Shown here piece by piece: positions 45,324 through 55,540 of a stretch of 64,000 nt of DNA. How positions within the stretch are numbered: the first letter of the stretch is position 1; the number at the start of each line of letters is the position of its first letter. Under the pieces are notes generated by a model. That model ran no database searches and was not told where the DNA came from. It saw only the letters and a list, made by a program, of their open reading frames with translations. The stretch lies in the NCBI RefSeq assembly GCF_022180385.2, contig NZ_BQME02000002.1, positions 372,001-436,000 of the forward strand, in the 5' to 3' direction. The translations under genes were made by a program, and so were the position numbers. This DNA comes from Paenibacillus sp. L3-i20. GTDB lineage: Bacteria; Bacillota; Bacilli; Paenibacillales; Paenibacillaceae.

Positions 45324-46889
45324 TTATTGGACTTGCATATCAAGTCGGCGGTATTGAATAGCTTCGGCCACATGTTCGGTTTCAACCAATTCACTTTGTT
45401 CTACATCTGCTATAGTTCTAGCTAATTTCAATAACCGATCATAGGCGCGCATACTAATACCCAACACTTGAAATGCACTTTCCAGCAATCGAGAAGCTTC
45501 TGGCTTAAGTTTGACAACGAGCCTAAGAGCTTCGCCAGCTAGCTCGCTATTACAAAGTGCGCCATATTCCTTGTTGCGTTCTTCTTGTATATTTCTGGCG
45601 AATTGAACTTTAGTACGAAGCATGTCAGAGGTAACTATTTCTTCTTCTTTCAGTCTCTCAAAAGAGATTGGTCTTGGAACTTCGAGTTGCAAGTCAATTC
45701 GATCTAACAGTGGCCCAGAGAGCTTTGAGCGATAACGTGCAATAGATGAAGCGCTGCACGTGCAGCGCTTTTCTCCATATTCATGGCCATAATAGCCGCA
45801 CGGGCAAGGATTGAAAGAAGCAGCAAGCATAATCTTAGCTGGAAATTTAACCGTTGCTCTTGCTCTAGCAATTGAGACAATTCGATCCTCAAGTGGTTGT
45901 CTAAGCAATTCTAGAACTGATCTAGGAAACTCCGGGAGCTCATCGAGAAACAAAATGCCTCGATGTGCAAGGGTTACTTCGCCAGGTTTTGGAATGCCTC
46001 CCCCGCCAATGAGTCCTCCAACTGATATGCTGTGATGAGGCGAGCGAAATGGAGGATTTACCATTAGTCCGCCTAATCCTTCCTGCAACTTGCCTGCAAC
46101 ACTATATATTTTCGTTACCTCCAATGCCTCACGCTCAGTTAATGGTGGCAGTATGCTTGGTAACCGCCTAATCATCATGGTTTTACCAGTTCCCGGTGGT
46201 CCGCTTAACAAAATATTATGTTTCCCTGCTGCCGCGATCAGCATTGCGCGTTTCGCTTGATGTTGTCCAATAATATCGAAAAAATCTTCCTTATTATCTG
46301 TCTTTATTTGCAGATTCTTTCCGGCTGTTACTTCTTGTAAATCAGCTTGTGAATCACTTCTTCGTTGCTCCCAATAAGAAGTTCCGTCTAACCGTGGTTT
46401 TAACTGTTTAAGATGAGATACAGTGTAAATCTCAATACCAGAAATCCATTCTGCTTCTTCTCTATTAGCAAGAGGAAGCAGTACACGCTTAATACCGACA
46501 CGTTGAGCTTCTTCCAACATGGCAAGAACGCCAGAAACAGGACGGATATTGCCGTTTAGAGACAGCTCACCGATGAGAAGTGTCTCATCGAGCAGATTTG
46601 CTTCTAGCTGTCCACTGGATGCCAATATGCCTGCTGCAATAGCCAAGTCAAATGCAGTGCCTTCTTTTCTTAGATCAGCAGGAGCAAGGTTTACCGTTAT
46701 TCGTTCCATTGGGAAAGAAAATCCGCTATTTTTAAGTGCGGCTCTAACTCGCTCTACCGATTCCCTAACTGCAGGATCAGGTAACCCGACAATTGCAATT
46801 TGAGGCAATCCATTGCTTATATCGACTTCTACAGAAATGCTCCTTCCTTCCACGCCAAATACACTTGCACTATGCATTAAACTAAACAA
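45324..46889 (-). CDS. comM: ComM/YifB-type Mg chelatase-like AAA+ protein
   Basis: 521 aa from TTG 46889, 8 nt after GGAGG; ATG 46904 upstream would have no RBS. N-terminal Lon-like fold (VEVDISNGLPQIAIVGLPDP), AAA+ core with LLSGPPGTGKTMMIRRLPSI (Walker A) and GILFLDELPEFPRSVLELLR (Walker B), plus a CGYYGHEYGEKRCTC cysteine insert. In Gram-negative competence ComM is a branch-migration helicase for ssDNA integration. Its place near dprA is notable. Its RBS is inside a terminator-like hairpin. Confidence 0.95.
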   Translation of the reverse strand: MFSLMHSASVFGVEGRSISVEVDISNGLPQIAIVGLPDPAVRESVERVRAALKNSGFSFPMERITVNLAPADLRKEGTAFDLAIAAGILASSGQLEANLLDETLLIGELSLNGNIRPVSGVLAMLEEAQRVGIKRVLLPLANREEAEWISGIEIYTVSHLKQLKPRLDGTSYWEQRRSDSQADLQEVTAGKNLQIKTDNKEDFFDIIGQHQAKRAMLIAAAGKHNILLSGPPGTGKTMMIRRLPSILPPLTEREALEVTKIYSVAGKLQEGLGGLMVNPPFRSPHHSISVGGLIGGGGIPKPGEVTLAHRGILFLDELPEFPRSVLELLRQPLEDRIVSIARARATVKFPAKIMLAASFNPCPCGYYGHEYGEKRCTCSASSIARYRSKLSGPLLDRIDLQLEVPRPISFERLKEEEIVTSDMLRTKVQFARNIQEERNKEYGALCNSELAGEALRLVVKLKPEASRLLESAFQVLGISMRAYDRLLKLARTIADVEQSELVETEHVAEAIQYRRLDMQVQ

Positions 46890-46936
46890 AAAAAGCACCT
46901 CCATTAGCTATTTATTAGCTATCATTGAAGGTGCTT
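46888..46936 (-). terminator. Terminator-like hairpin overlapping the comM RBS and start
   Basis: On the minus strand, AAGCACCT (46936-46929) pairs with AGGTGCTT (46900-46893); an inner palindrome TAGCTA pairs across a 5-nt loop; T7 follows (46894-46888). The comM Shine-Dalgarno GGAGG (46902-46898) lies in the 3' arm and the TTG start in the T tract. Confidence 0.75.
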
Positions 46937-46974
46937 CCCTACCACTATCATTTTCCAATATGAAGTTGATTAAG

Positions 46975-47003
46975 ATAATAGCCTCAAACTAATAAGTTGT
47001 CAA
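46975..47003 (-). promoter_or_regulatory. Sigma-A promoter for comM
   Basis: Minus strand: TTGACA (47003-46998), 17-bp spacer, TATTAT (46980-46975). The leader to the TTG start would be about 75-80 nt and contain the hairpin at 46888-46936. Confidence 0.8.
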
Positions 47004-47247
47004 TTATCGTAAAAAATAAGTGTAAAAACAGCGTAGTAATGCGTATTTTATCGTTTTATTAATTTACCAGTATTGGGTCATACTAGTTGGAGAAGTTGGT
47101 TTAATCTCATTTTGAGATGATATCCATATCAAAAAAGACTGCGCTTTCTAAGAGAAATATAAGGTATCGGACAAGGAAAGATGCTACAATGATAAAGGTT
47201 TGTGTACATATGACTGATTTGAGTCTGTGAAATGGAGGATTTCAACA

Positions 47248-48408
47248 ATGAATATCCATGAGTATCAAGGCAAAGCGGTGCTAAAACAGTATGGTGTAAT
47301 CGTACCGGAGGGCAAAGTTGCATTCTCCGTTGATGAAGCTGTTGCGGCAGCTGAGGCGCTCGGAACACCCGTTGTCGTCGTGAAAGCACAAATTCACGCA
47401 GGTGGACGCGGTAAAGCGGGCGGCGTAAAAGTTGCTAAAAGTTTAGAAGAAGTACGTACATTTGCAAGCGAAATTCTTGGTAAGGTACTAGTCACTCACC
47501 AAACTGGTCCAGAAGGTAAAGAAGTTAAACGTCTTCTGATCGAGCAAGGCTGTGACATTAAGAAAGAATACTACATTGGTGTAGTACTTGATCGTGGTAC
47601 TGGTCGTGTAACGATGATGGCTTCAGAAGAGGGCGGCACTGAAATTGAAGAAGTTGCTGAGCATTCCCCTGAGAAGATCTTCAAAGAAGTAATTGATCCT
47701 GCCGTAGGCATGCAAGCTTTCCAAGCTCGCAAACTAGCATATGCGATCAATATCCCAAATGAGCTGGTTAACAAAACAGTGAAATTTATGCTTGCATTGT
47801 ACACAGCTTTCGTTGAAAAAGATTGCTCAATTGCTGAGATCAATCCGCTTGTTATTACTGGTGACGGTAATGTAATGGCGCTTGATGCTAAGCTTAACTT
47901 TGATTCCAACGCGCTTTATCGCCGTAAGGATATCCTTGAGCTTCGTGACCTTGAAGAAGAAGATGCTAAAGAAATTGAAGCATCCAAATATGATCTTAGT
48001 TACATTGCGCTTGACGGCAACATCGGCTGTATGGTTAACGGCGCGGGACTTGCAATGGCGACAATGGATATTATTAAATATTATGGCGGCGACCCTGCTA
48101 ACTTCCTTGACGTTGGGGGCGGTGCTACAAAAGAGAAAGTTACTGAAGCTTTCAAAATCATTTTGTCCGATGAGAAGGTTAAAGGTATTTTCGTTAACAT
48201 CTTCGGTGGCATCATGAAATGCGACATCATCGCTGAGGGTGTAGTTGCTGCAGCGAAGGAATTGGGTCTTAGCCGTCCGCTTGTTGTACGTCTTGAAGGT
48301 ACAAACGTGGAACTTGGTAAGAAAATATTGAACGAATCGGGATTGAACATTGTAGCTGCTGATTCCATGGCGGACGGCGCACAGAAGATTGTCGCTCTCG
48401 TGAAATAA
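47248..48408 (+). CDS. sucC: Succinyl-CoA synthetase beta subunit
   Basis: 386 aa from ATG 47248 (GGAGG upstream). [20 protein letters not shown] start, ATP-grasp domain ([20 protein letters not shown]), and CoA-ligase domain with [22 protein letters not shown]-dependent TCA step. The 343 bp between comM and sucC hold the comM promoter/leader; a TACAAT at 47185-47190 may be the sucC -10. Confidence 0.98.
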   Translation: MNIHEYQGKAVLKQYGVIVPEGKVAFSVDEAVAAAEALGTPVVVVKAQIHAGGRGKAGGVKVAKSLEEVRTFASEILGKVLVTHQTGPEGKEVKRLLIEQGCDIKKEYYIGVVLDRGTGRVTMMASEEGGTEIEEVAEHSPEKIFKEVIDPAVGMQAFQARKLAYAINIPNELVNKTVKFMLALYTAFVEKDCSIAEINPLVITGDGNVMALDAKLNFDSNALYRRKDILELRDLEEEDAKEIEASKYDLSYIALDGNIGCMVNGAGLAMATMDIIKYYGGDPANFLDVGGGATKEKVTEAFKIILSDEKVKGIFVNIFGGIMKCDIIAEGVVAAAKELGLSRPLVVRLEGTNVELGKKILNESGLNIVAADSMADGAQKIVALVK

Positions 48409-48465
48409 GATAGCTTACTGTGCGGCTTACACGCATACGAATTCAATCAGGGGATGTGAGTTAAG

Positions 48466-49398
48466 TTGAGTATTTTGGTCAATAAAGATACTAAGGTCAT
48501 CACTCAAGGCATTACAGGTGCAACTGGCTTGTTCCATGCTAAAGGCGCACTAGATTACGGTACGCAAATGGTAGGCGGCGTTACACCTGGTAAAGGTGGA
48601 ACTAATGTTGATATTACGCTTGAAAGCGGTTCCGTTGTTTCCCTTCCTGTATTTAATACGGTTGCAGAAGCAGTAGCGGCAACAGGTGCAACAGCTTCTG
48701 TTATCTATGTTCCTCCTGCATTCGCAGCTGACGCGATTATGGAAGCAGTAGATGCTGAGCTTGATCTTGTAATCTGTATCACAGAAGGCATTCCGGTTTT
48801 GGATATGGTTAATGTGAAACGTTATATGGATGGAAGCAAAACAGTACTTATCGGACCTAACTGCCCGGGTGTTATTACACCAGGCGAATGCAAAATCGGT
48901 ATTATGCCGGGCTACATTCATACAGTTGGTCATGTAGGCGTTGTATCCCGTTCTGGGACGCTTACGTACGAGGCTGTTCATCAACTTACGACTCGCGGAA
49001 TTGGACAATCTTCTGCAGTAGGTATCGGCGGAGATCCAGTTAAAGGTTCCGAGTTTATCGATATTCTTAGCCGCTTCAACGATGATCCTGATACTTATGC
49101 AGTTATTATGATCGGTGAAATTGGTGGAACAGCTGAAGAAGAAGCAGCAGAGTGGGTTAAAGCTAACATGACTAAGCCGGTTGTAGGCTTCATCGGCGGC
49201 GCAACAGCGCCTCCGGGCAAACGGATGGGACATGCTGGTGCAATCATCTCTGGCGGCAAAGGTACAGCTGCTGAGAAGATCAAAACACTTGAAGCTTGCG
49301 GCATCAAAGTAGCTCCAACTCCTTCTGAGATGGGCTCCACTCTTGTAAGCGTGCTTGAAGAGCAAGGCTTGCTAGAGAAATGTATTACTCGCAAATAG
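48466..49398 (+). CDS. sucD: Succinyl-CoA synthetase alpha subunit
   Basis: 310 aa, TTG start with GGGGATG upstream. CoA-binding [20 protein letters not shown], and the phosphorylated His256 in [11 protein letters not shown]. Slightly longer than the usual 290-300 aa. Forms the heterodimer with SucC. Confidence 0.98.
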   Translation: MSILVNKDTKVITQGITGATGLFHAKGALDYGTQMVGGVTPGKGGTNVDITLESGSVVSLPVFNTVAEAVAATGATASVIYVPPAFAADAIMEAVDAELDLVICITEGIPVLDMVNVKRYMDGSKTVLIGPNCPGVITPGECKIGIMPGYIHTVGHVGVVSRSGTLTYEAVHQLTTRGIGQSSAVGIGGDPVKGSEFIDILSRFNDDPDTYAVIMIGEIGGTAEEEAAEWVKANMTKPVVGFIGGATAPPGKRMGHAGAIISGGKGTAAEKIKTLEACGIKVAPTPSEMGSTLVSVLEEQGLLEKCITRK

Positions 49399-49420
49399 CC
49401 ATTTCGTAAAACGATAAGGT

Positions 49421-49469
49421 AGGCAACCTTTCGACACCTTTAATGGGTGCTCGGAGGTTGCCTTTTTTT
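49421..49469 (+). terminator. Terminator after sucD
   Basis: AGGCAACCT (49421-49429) with AGGTTGCCT (49455-49463), inner CACC/GGGTG pairing, then T7. Confidence 0.92.
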
Positions 49470-49571
49470 GTTTAGCTCCATAATTTTAGCGGTTGACTTG
49501 CATTCTGTAGCTCTGTAACGCACAATAGATAAGAATGCAAGCCGGCCCAATTAACGAGAGGGTTGGTTAAT

Positions 49572-50705
49572 ATGGATAATAACGAACACGTTTGCAGGCG
49601 AATGATCATCGCATTTTACGAGCTTCCAGGTATTGGTTGGCATGCAATTGACAAAGCGGTTCGTCATCAACTATGGAAAAAAGAAGAGTGGACGGTAGAA
49701 GATTTAACCGCTATCGGATTACGGCGAGATCAAGCTGCAAAAGCAGTTGCGTTATACCAAGAACAACCGTGGAAGCTTACAACTGACACTCCATCTGTTT
49801 TGAAAAATTATGATGCTGAAGTGTTGACACCTTTCGATTTGCGATATCCAGAAATATTACGTGAAATTGCTCAGCCACCATGGGTTCTGTATGCTCGTGG
49901 ACGACTGGAACTGTTAAATAATCCAGCAGTTGCTATTGTGGGAACTCGTGTACCTACTGCTTATGGCAGACATACAGCTTCGTTAATGGCTCAGCAACTC
50001 TCTGCTGAGAGTCTAACGGTCATTAGTGGTCTTGCTAGAGGTATTGACAGTCGTGCGCATGAAGCGGCGCTAGAGGGCGCTGGGGGGACGATTGCGGTTA
50101 TTCCTACACCAATCGATACCTGTTACCCACCAGAGAATGATTATTTATTTCGGAAAATTGCAGAAAAGGGGCTGCTTCTGTCGGAGACACCGATAGGAAC
50201 GCCACTTCATCGAGGTCAGTTTCATCAACGAAATCGCATTATTGCGGCATTGTCTAGAGCGACTATTGTAATAGAAGGTGAACGGAAAAGCGGATCGTTA
50301 ATTACTGCAAAACATGCGATGGAGATGAATCGTGAATTATTTGCACTTCCAGGGCCAATCTCTTCACCAAAGAGTGAAGGACCTAATGAATTGATCCGTG
50401 AAGGGAAAGCACTATTACTAAGTGATATCCAGCAAATATTCGCCGAACTTCCATGGCTTTGTGACACAATTAAGACGAACTCAGCCGAGCAAAAGCATGA
50501 TGAAATGAAAACAGATAAACAAAAGGAAGATTTGGAGCCTGAGGAGCGTCATTTAATTGCTCTTTTGCATGATCAACCTTTGTCAATTAATGAACTACAC
50601 GAGCTGTCATCTATTCCGTTTGGACATTTGAACGCACTTCTGCTAAATTTATGTATAAAACGGAAAATCGAGCTTCAGCCCGGTTCCATATATATTGCAT
50701 TGTAA
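49572..50705 (+). CDS. dprA: DNA processing protein DprA
   Basis: 377 aa from ATG 49572. Rossmann core: AIVGTRVPTAYGRHTA, SGLARGIDSRAHEAALEGAG and FHQRNRIIAALSRATIVIEG are conserved DprA motifs; C-terminal winged-helix remnant (QPLSINELHELSSIPFGHL). Loads RecA on incoming ssDNA in competence. The N-terminal SAM-like part is present. Confidence 0.96.
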   Translation: MDNNEHVCRRMIIAFYELPGIGWHAIDKAVRHQLWKKEEWTVEDLTAIGLRRDQAAKAVALYQEQPWKLTTDTPSVLKNYDAEVLTPFDLRYPEILREIAQPPWVLYARGRLELLNNPAVAIVGTRVPTAYGRHTASLMAQQLSAESLTVISGLARGIDSRAHEAALEGAGGTIAVIPTPIDTCYPPENDYLFRKIAEKGLLLSETPIGTPLHRGQFHQRNRIIAALSRATIVIEGERKSGSLITAKHAMEMNRELFALPGPISSPKSEGPNELIREGKALLLSDIQQIFAELPWLCDTIKTNSAEQKHDEMKTDKQKEDLEPEERHLIALLHDQPLSINELHELSSIPFGHLNALLLNLCIKRKIELQPGSIYIAL

Positions 50706-50733
50706 CTTGTCGTAGAGAGAGGAGGCACCTCGC

Positions 50734-52833
50734 ATGGCAGATTCATTAGTTATTGTAGAATCACCGGCCAAAGCCAAGACGATAGGAAAATATTTAGGCA
50801 GCAAATATATCGTAAAGGCATCAATGGGTCACATTCGAGATTTGCCTAAAAGTCAAATTGGCGTTGAGGTCGAAAATGATTTTAATCCCAAATACATTAC
50901 GATCCGCGGTAAAGGCAGCGTTCTAAAAGAATTAAAGGACGCCAGCAAAAAAGTTAAACATGTTTTTCTAGCGGCCGATCCGGATCGCGAAGGAGAAGCA
51001 ATTGCCTGGCATTTGGCTCATTATTTGGAGCTTAACGAAGGTGACACATGTCGGGTTGTATTTAATGAAATAACGAAACAAGCGGTCAAGGATGCATTTA
51101 AAACACCAAGAAAAATTAATATGGATTTAGTTAATGCACAGCAAGCTAGACGTATTCTAGATCGACTAGTCGGCTACAAAATTAGTCCATTGTTATGGAA
51201 AAAAGTGAAAAAAGGTCTATCTGCAGGTCGTGTTCAATCCGTTGCAGTGAAACTAATTATTGATCGGGATAATGAAATTGATGCTTTCATTCCGGAAGAG
51301 TACTGGTCGATTACAGCAAAGCTTAGTCAAAACGGAATCAATTTTGATGGTAAATATTTTTCTATCAACGGAGTGAAACGTGAATTAGGCAAAGAAGCTG
51401 ACGTTCAAGAAGTACTCCAAGCGATGGGTGGCAATCCTTTTACTGTAGTTGAAGTGAAGGAGAAAGAGCGTCTCCGTAATCCTGCACCGCCATTTATTAC
51501 GAGTTCGCTTCAACAAGAGGCTGCTCGTAAGATTGGGTTCCGTGCATCTAAGACGATGTCAGTGGCACAGCAGCTTTATGAAGGTGTGGAGCTTGGCAAA
51601 GAAGGAACTGTCGGGTTAATTACGTATATGAGAACGGATTCTACACGAATTTCTCCGGTAGCACAGGAAGAAACAAAAGAGTATATTTCAGAAAAATATG
51701 GACCGGATTTCGTACCGGAGCAGCCACGAGTATATACGAAGAAAAACAGTAATGCCCAAGATGCGCATGAAGCTATTCGTCCTACTTCCATACTTCGTGA
51801 TCCTGAAACAATGAAGCCATTCCTATCACGTGATCAACATCGCCTTTACAAGCTTATTTGGGAGCGTTACACATCCAGTCAAATGTCATCTGCGGTTCTT
51901 GATACGATGACTGTAGATATGGAAAGTGGAGATACGATCTTTAGAGCTAATGGATCTAAGGTTAAGTTTGCGGGTTTCATGAAAGTATACGTAGAGGGTA
52001 ATGATGACGGCACTGTAGAGGAGCATAAGTTTTTGCCACCTCTAGCTGTTGGAGATGTCATTACATCGGAGTCCGTTGAACCGAAACAACATTTCACACA
52101 GCCGCCGCCTCGTTATTCAGAAGCACGGCTTGTTCGTACGCTTGAGGAGCTAGGTATAGGTCGACCAAGTACGTATGCACCTACGCTAGAAACGATACAA
52201 AAGCGTGGGTATGTTGCGATGGAAGAGAAAAAATTCATGCCTACTGAGCTTGGCGATTTGGTTATTCAGCTCATGGAAGAGTTTTTCCCGGAAATTTTGA
52301 ACGCCGAATTTACAGCGAACATGGAAGGTAACCTTGACCAAGTCGAAGAAGGTACAGAGGATTGGGTAAAAGTACTTGCCAAGTTCTATGAAACGTTTGA
52401 GAAGCGTCTTGAAGTTGCTGAGGACGAAATGAAGGAAATCGAGATTCAAGATGAAGTGTCGGATGAAATTTGCGAGAAATGCGGCAAGCATCTCGTTTAT
52501 AAAATGGGACGTTTCGGAAAGTTCCTCGCATGCTCCGGTTTTCCTGAATGCCGTAATACGAAACCGATCGTTAAGGATATCGGCGTAGCTTGTCCGAAAT
52601 GTGCGGAGGGCAAAATCATTGAGAGACGCAGTAAAAAAGGACGTTTCTTCTACGGCTGTGATCAATATCCTGGATGTGACTATGTATCATGGGATAAGCC
52701 AACAGAAAAAAAATGCCCAAGCTGCGAGTCCATGTTAGTTGAGAAACGCAATCGCAGTGGTGCGAAGTTGCAATGTGTAACGTGCGATTATTCGGAAGAG
52801 GTAGTAGACGATGATCAAGAAGAACAAGCATAA
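50734..52833 (+). CDS. topA: DNA topoisomerase I
   Basis: 699 aa. Toprim domain [20 protein letters not shown] with [14 protein letters not shown]; catalytic Tyr298 in [13 protein letters not shown]-terminal zinc ribbons: [20 protein letters not shown], then CPKCAEGK and CPSCESM. Relaxes negative supercoils. Standard place after dprA. Confidence 0.98.
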   Translation: MADSLVIVESPAKAKTIGKYLGSKYIVKASMGHIRDLPKSQIGVEVENDFNPKYITIRGKGSVLKELKDASKKVKHVFLAADPDREGEAIAWHLAHYLELNEGDTCRVVFNEITKQAVKDAFKTPRKINMDLVNAQQARRILDRLVGYKISPLLWKKVKKGLSAGRVQSVAVKLIIDRDNEIDAFIPEEYWSITAKLSQNGINFDGKYFSINGVKRELGKEADVQEVLQAMGGNPFTVVEVKEKERLRNPAPPFITSSLQQEAARKIGFRASKTMSVAQQLYEGVELGKEGTVGLITYMRTDSTRISPVAQEETKEYISEKYGPDFVPEQPRVYTKKNSNAQDAHEAIRPTSILRDPETMKPFLSRDQHRLYKLIWERYTSSQMSSAVLDTMTVDMESGDTIFRANGSKVKFAGFMKVYVEGNDDGTVEEHKFLPPLAVGDVITSESVEPKQHFTQPPPRYSEARLVRTLEELGIGRPSTYAPTLETIQKRGYVAMEEKKFMPTELGDLVIQLMEEFFPEILNAEFTANMEGNLDQVEEGTEDWVKVLAKFYETFEKRLEVAEDEMKEIEIQDEVSDEICEKCGKHLVYKMGRFGKFLACSGFPECRNTKPIVKDIGVACPKCAEGKIIERRSKKGRFFYGCDQYPGCDYVSWDKPTEKKCPSCESMLVEKRNRSGAKLQCVTCDYSEEVVDDDQEEQA

Positions 52834-53001
52834 TTAGTATAACAACTGGTTCACTAGACAATCGTTGCATACCGTTGTGGTCGAAGTTTGACTAAAGGTT
52901 TTCAATGAATAGATTTGAACTGGAAATATGCTAACCACTGCCACATTCCTCTACAATCGAACGTCATTACTCATATAATGAGCTGTAGGTTCTTTCATAT
53001 C

Positions 53002-53043
53002 GAACAACACGTCCTCCCTGAACAAGGGAGGATGATGTTGTTC
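53002..53043. repeat. Long two-part stem-loop downstream of topA
   Basis: GAACAACA (53002-53009) with TGTTGTTC (53036-53043), and TCCTCCCT (53012-53019) with AGGGAGGA (53025-53032). Very stable, no T tract. May protect the topA mRNA 3' end or be part of a repeat family. Confidence 0.75.
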
Positions 53044-53220
53044 TAAGACCAACAATAACATTGTGAACAACAAGCCTCTATGCGACTAAATAGGGTATAA
53101 TGTACTTCTCAAAAGAAAATTGAATGTTGAAATAATTGCAAAAAACATCAGCAGCATAATCTTAAGGAACATCAAGAGCAGTGGTTAAAGTGGTTTAAAA
53201 GTAGCTCTGCAAGTTGCATC

Positions 53221-53295
53221 AAGAGAAGTAACAAAAGTAGTAACTAAGAGCAGTAACAAAAGTAGTAACTAAGAGTAGTAACTAAAGTGGCTCAA
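53221..53295. repeat. 25-bp tandem repeat, about three copies
   Basis: Copies at 53221-53245 and 53246-53270 differ by one base; a third, more diverged copy is at 53271-53295. All are rich in AGTAAC/AGTAGT words. Confidence 0.85.
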
Positions 53296-53389
53296 AGAGT
53301 AGCGTCAAAGTAATTATAAACTCAGCAATAGAAGTAGTAGTAATCATAGACTGGCACAATAAAAAGTGTCTGACTCATCGTGGTTTCAG

Positions 53390-53575
53390 TTTAAAGGACA
53401 TAGCATACGTTATTTGAATCATATGGGCTATAGGATAGTTTTAACGGACATAGAAGCCCTTATTTACATTAAAAAGTATCTAAAAGTACGGAATATAGTG
53501 AAATAACGGATCGTATGTCCGTTAGAATAAAAAATAGTTGGTTTTAGGTCAAATAAGGTATCTGACGTCCGTTAG
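53390..53575. repeat. Nested inverted-repeat element built from a 26-bp unit
   Basis: Consensus TTTAACGGACATA then TTATTT. Two forward units (53390-53416, 53440-53465) and two reverse units (53501-53526, 53551-53575). Unit spacing is 50 bp on both sides, so the element is symmetric around about 53483. Confidence 0.8.
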
Positions 53576-53692
53576 CATAGAGTGTTACTTAGGTCCAGCA
53601 TGGACGAAGTATTTGATATTCGTTACATTCATTGAATAGCTCGAAAGTAAACGGGAGAGCACTTAACTATTAACTTCGCACATAAATTATTA

Positions 53693-53744
53693 AACTAACT
53701 ATGCTTAATCGCATTCCATCAACTAACTATGTCTAATCGCATTC
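53693..53744. repeat. 28-bp-period direct repeat, two copies
   Basis: AACTAACTATG followed by CTTAATCGCATTC or TCTAATCGCATTC, at 53693-53716 and 53721-53744, two mismatches. Confidence 0.85.
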
Positions 53745-53838
53745 AAGCGTGTCCTAGGGGACGAGAGCGTTATTAGCAGAAATTGACTTCAGTTGGTGAG
53801 TAGTAGATCCATCGTGTGTCAAAAGGCGGGTGTCCAGA

Positions 53839-53920
53839 GGGCGCAGCGCCTTGGGGCCCTCCCTTGGAAGGGAGGGTTTGGGTGGGTTCGAAACTCTTGA
53901 GTGTTTGGGTGGGTTCGAAA
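53839..53920. repeat. GC-rich palindromic block with 27-bp-period repeat
   Basis: GGCGCAGCGCC (53840-53850), then 9-bp arms CCCTCCCTT and AAGGGAGGG (53857-53876), then GTTTGGGTGGGTTCGAAA twice (53876-53893 and 53903-53920). Composition is much more GC-rich than the surroundings; looks like a dispersed intergenic repeat. Confidence 0.75.
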
Positions 53921-54022
53921 AGATTTAAAAGCCTTTGAAGGTTTGGTAGTAGCACCTTTGAAGGATTGGGTAGTATTTCCTTATCAAGGTAACGTTAGTA
54001 TATTCGAAAGGAATGAACCATC

Positions 54023-55354
54023 ATGTCACAACAAAAAGTAACAGTAATCGGAGCAGGACTTGCTGGGAGCGAGGCTGCTTGGCAGATCGCATCTCAGGGC
54101 GTGCCCGTTGTATTATATGAAATGCGTCCAGTTAGACAAACACCAGCACATCACACTAATAATTTTGCTGAACTTGTATGCAGCAATAGCCTTCGGGCAA
54201 ATGGCTTAGCAAACGCAGTTGGTGTTTTAAAGGAAGAGATGAGAAGGCTAGACTCCATCATACTGAGCAGTGCGGATCAACATGCTGTCCCTGCGGGAGG
54301 AGCGTTAGCGGTAGATCGCGATGGCTTCTCAGGGGAAGTTACAAGCAGACTTCATAACCATCCGTTAATTGAGGTTAGAAATGAAGAAGTTACTGAAATT
54401 CCGACAGATGGTATTGTAGTTATTGCTACAGGTCCACTTACAGCTCCGGATCTTTCAAAGCAAATTCAAGCTTTATTAGGCGAAGAATATTTCTACTTCT
54501 ATGATGCTGCAGCGCCAATTATCGATAAAGATTCCATTGATATGAGCAAAGTATATCTTGCATCAAGGTATGATAAGGGCGAGGCGGCTTATTTGAATTG
54601 CCCGATGACGGAAGAGGAATTCGATGTTTTCTATGAAGCCATTATTACAGCAGAAAAAGCAGAGCTTAAGGAATTCGAAAAAGAAATTTATTTCGAAGGT
54701 TGCATGCCGATTGAAGTGATGATGAGTCGCGGTAAGCAAACTGCTCTTTTTGGCCCAATGAAACCGGTTGGTCTTGTTAACCCTCATACTGGGAAGTTAC
54801 CGCATGCAGTCATTCAATTGCGCCAAGACAACGCAGCAGGAACACTGTATAATATGGTTGGCTTCCAGACTCATTTGAAGTGGGGCGAGCAGAAGCGAGT
54901 GTTTTCACTAATTCCTGGTCTTGAGAACGCAGAATTTGTTCGATTCGGTGTAATGCATCGCAACACATTCATTAACTCACCGCGACTGCTAAAACCTACT
55001 TATCAGACGCAAGCAAAAGAAACATTGTTTTTTGCTGGTCAAATGACGGGTGTAGAGGGTTATGTAGAATCTGCTGCTTCTGGTCTAATTGCTGGTCTGA
55101 ACGCTGCTCGATTAGCAAAAGGTCTAGAGCCACTTGTGCTTCCAGAGCAAACAGCTCTTGGCAGTATGGCGCATTATATTACGACTGCTGACTTCAAACA
55201 TTTTCAACCAATGAATGCTAATTTTGGATTGTTCCCGCCTCTTGAAACTCGAATGCGCAGCAAAAAGGATAAGAACGAAGCAATTGCAAATCGGGCTCTT
55301 GAGCAAATCGAGCAATTTAAAAAGGAACATTTGCAGCATTCAGCCGTAAAGTAA
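54023..55354 (+). CDS. trmFO: Methylenetetrahydrofolate-tRNA (uracil-5-)-methyltransferase TrmFO
   Basis: 443 aa. FAD-binding [18 protein letters not shown] at the start, and [20 protein letters not shown] and [20 protein letters not shown] as family motifs. Makes T54 of tRNA with methylene-THF and FADH2. In B. subtilis (gid) it is followed by codV/xerC; here hslV follows directly. Confidence 0.98.
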   Translation: MSQQKVTVIGAGLAGSEAAWQIASQGVPVVLYEMRPVRQTPAHHTNNFAELVCSNSLRANGLANAVGVLKEEMRRLDSIILSSADQHAVPAGGALAVDRDGFSGEVTSRLHNHPLIEVRNEEVTEIPTDGIVVIATGPLTAPDLSKQIQALLGEEYFYFYDAAAPIIDKDSIDMSKVYLASRYDKGEAAYLNCPMTEEEFDVFYEAIITAEKAELKEFEKEIYFEGCMPIEVMMSRGKQTALFGPMKPVGLVNPHTGKLPHAVIQLRQDNAAGTLYNMVGFQTHLKWGEQKRVFSLIPGLENAEFVRFGVMHRNTFINSPRLLKPTYQTQAKETLFFAGQMTGVEGYVESAASGLIAGLNAARLAKGLEPLVLPEQTALGSMAHYITTADFKHFQPMNANFGLFPPLETRMRSKKDKNEAIANRALEQIEQFKKEHLQHSAVK

Positions 55355-55540
55355 ACTAGAGAATTTATGTTTAAGCATATTTTATAGAACTAGACATTGC
55401 TTAAAGCTAATTTGGCATAGAATTATGTAGCAGGACTAAAAAGTGTTTTTTATGCTTACGTAAGTAAGTTTTAGCTTTGCAAAATTTATGTTTACTTGGA
55501 TAAGTTTTTGTTTCACAAAAACTTTGGGGGAGGCATCGTA

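Larger units (their letters stand above)
52834..54022. other. 1.19-kb non-coding, repeat-rich region between topA and trmFO
   Basis: No credible gene on either strand. It contains, in order, a long stem-loop, 25-bp tandem repeats, a nested inverted-repeat element, 28-bp direct repeats and a GC-rich palindromic block with 27-bp repeats; each is listed separately. In B. subtilis topA and trmFO are close neighbours, so this is an insertion-prone site. Confidence 0.85.

Noticed and set aside
48550-49365. 271-aa minus-strand ORF opposite sucD
   Set aside because: Antisense to a certain gene in a fixed frame, cysteine/asparagine-rich nonsense composition, no RBS; a codon-usage shadow.
53221-53295. 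Possible CRISPR array
   Set aside because: Direct tandem copies without unique spacers, and no cas genes in the window.
53773-53955. 60-aa minus-strand ORF in the repeat-rich gap
   Set aside because: Lies wholly in the GC-rich repeat; its low-complexity translation reflects the repeat and not selection for protein.
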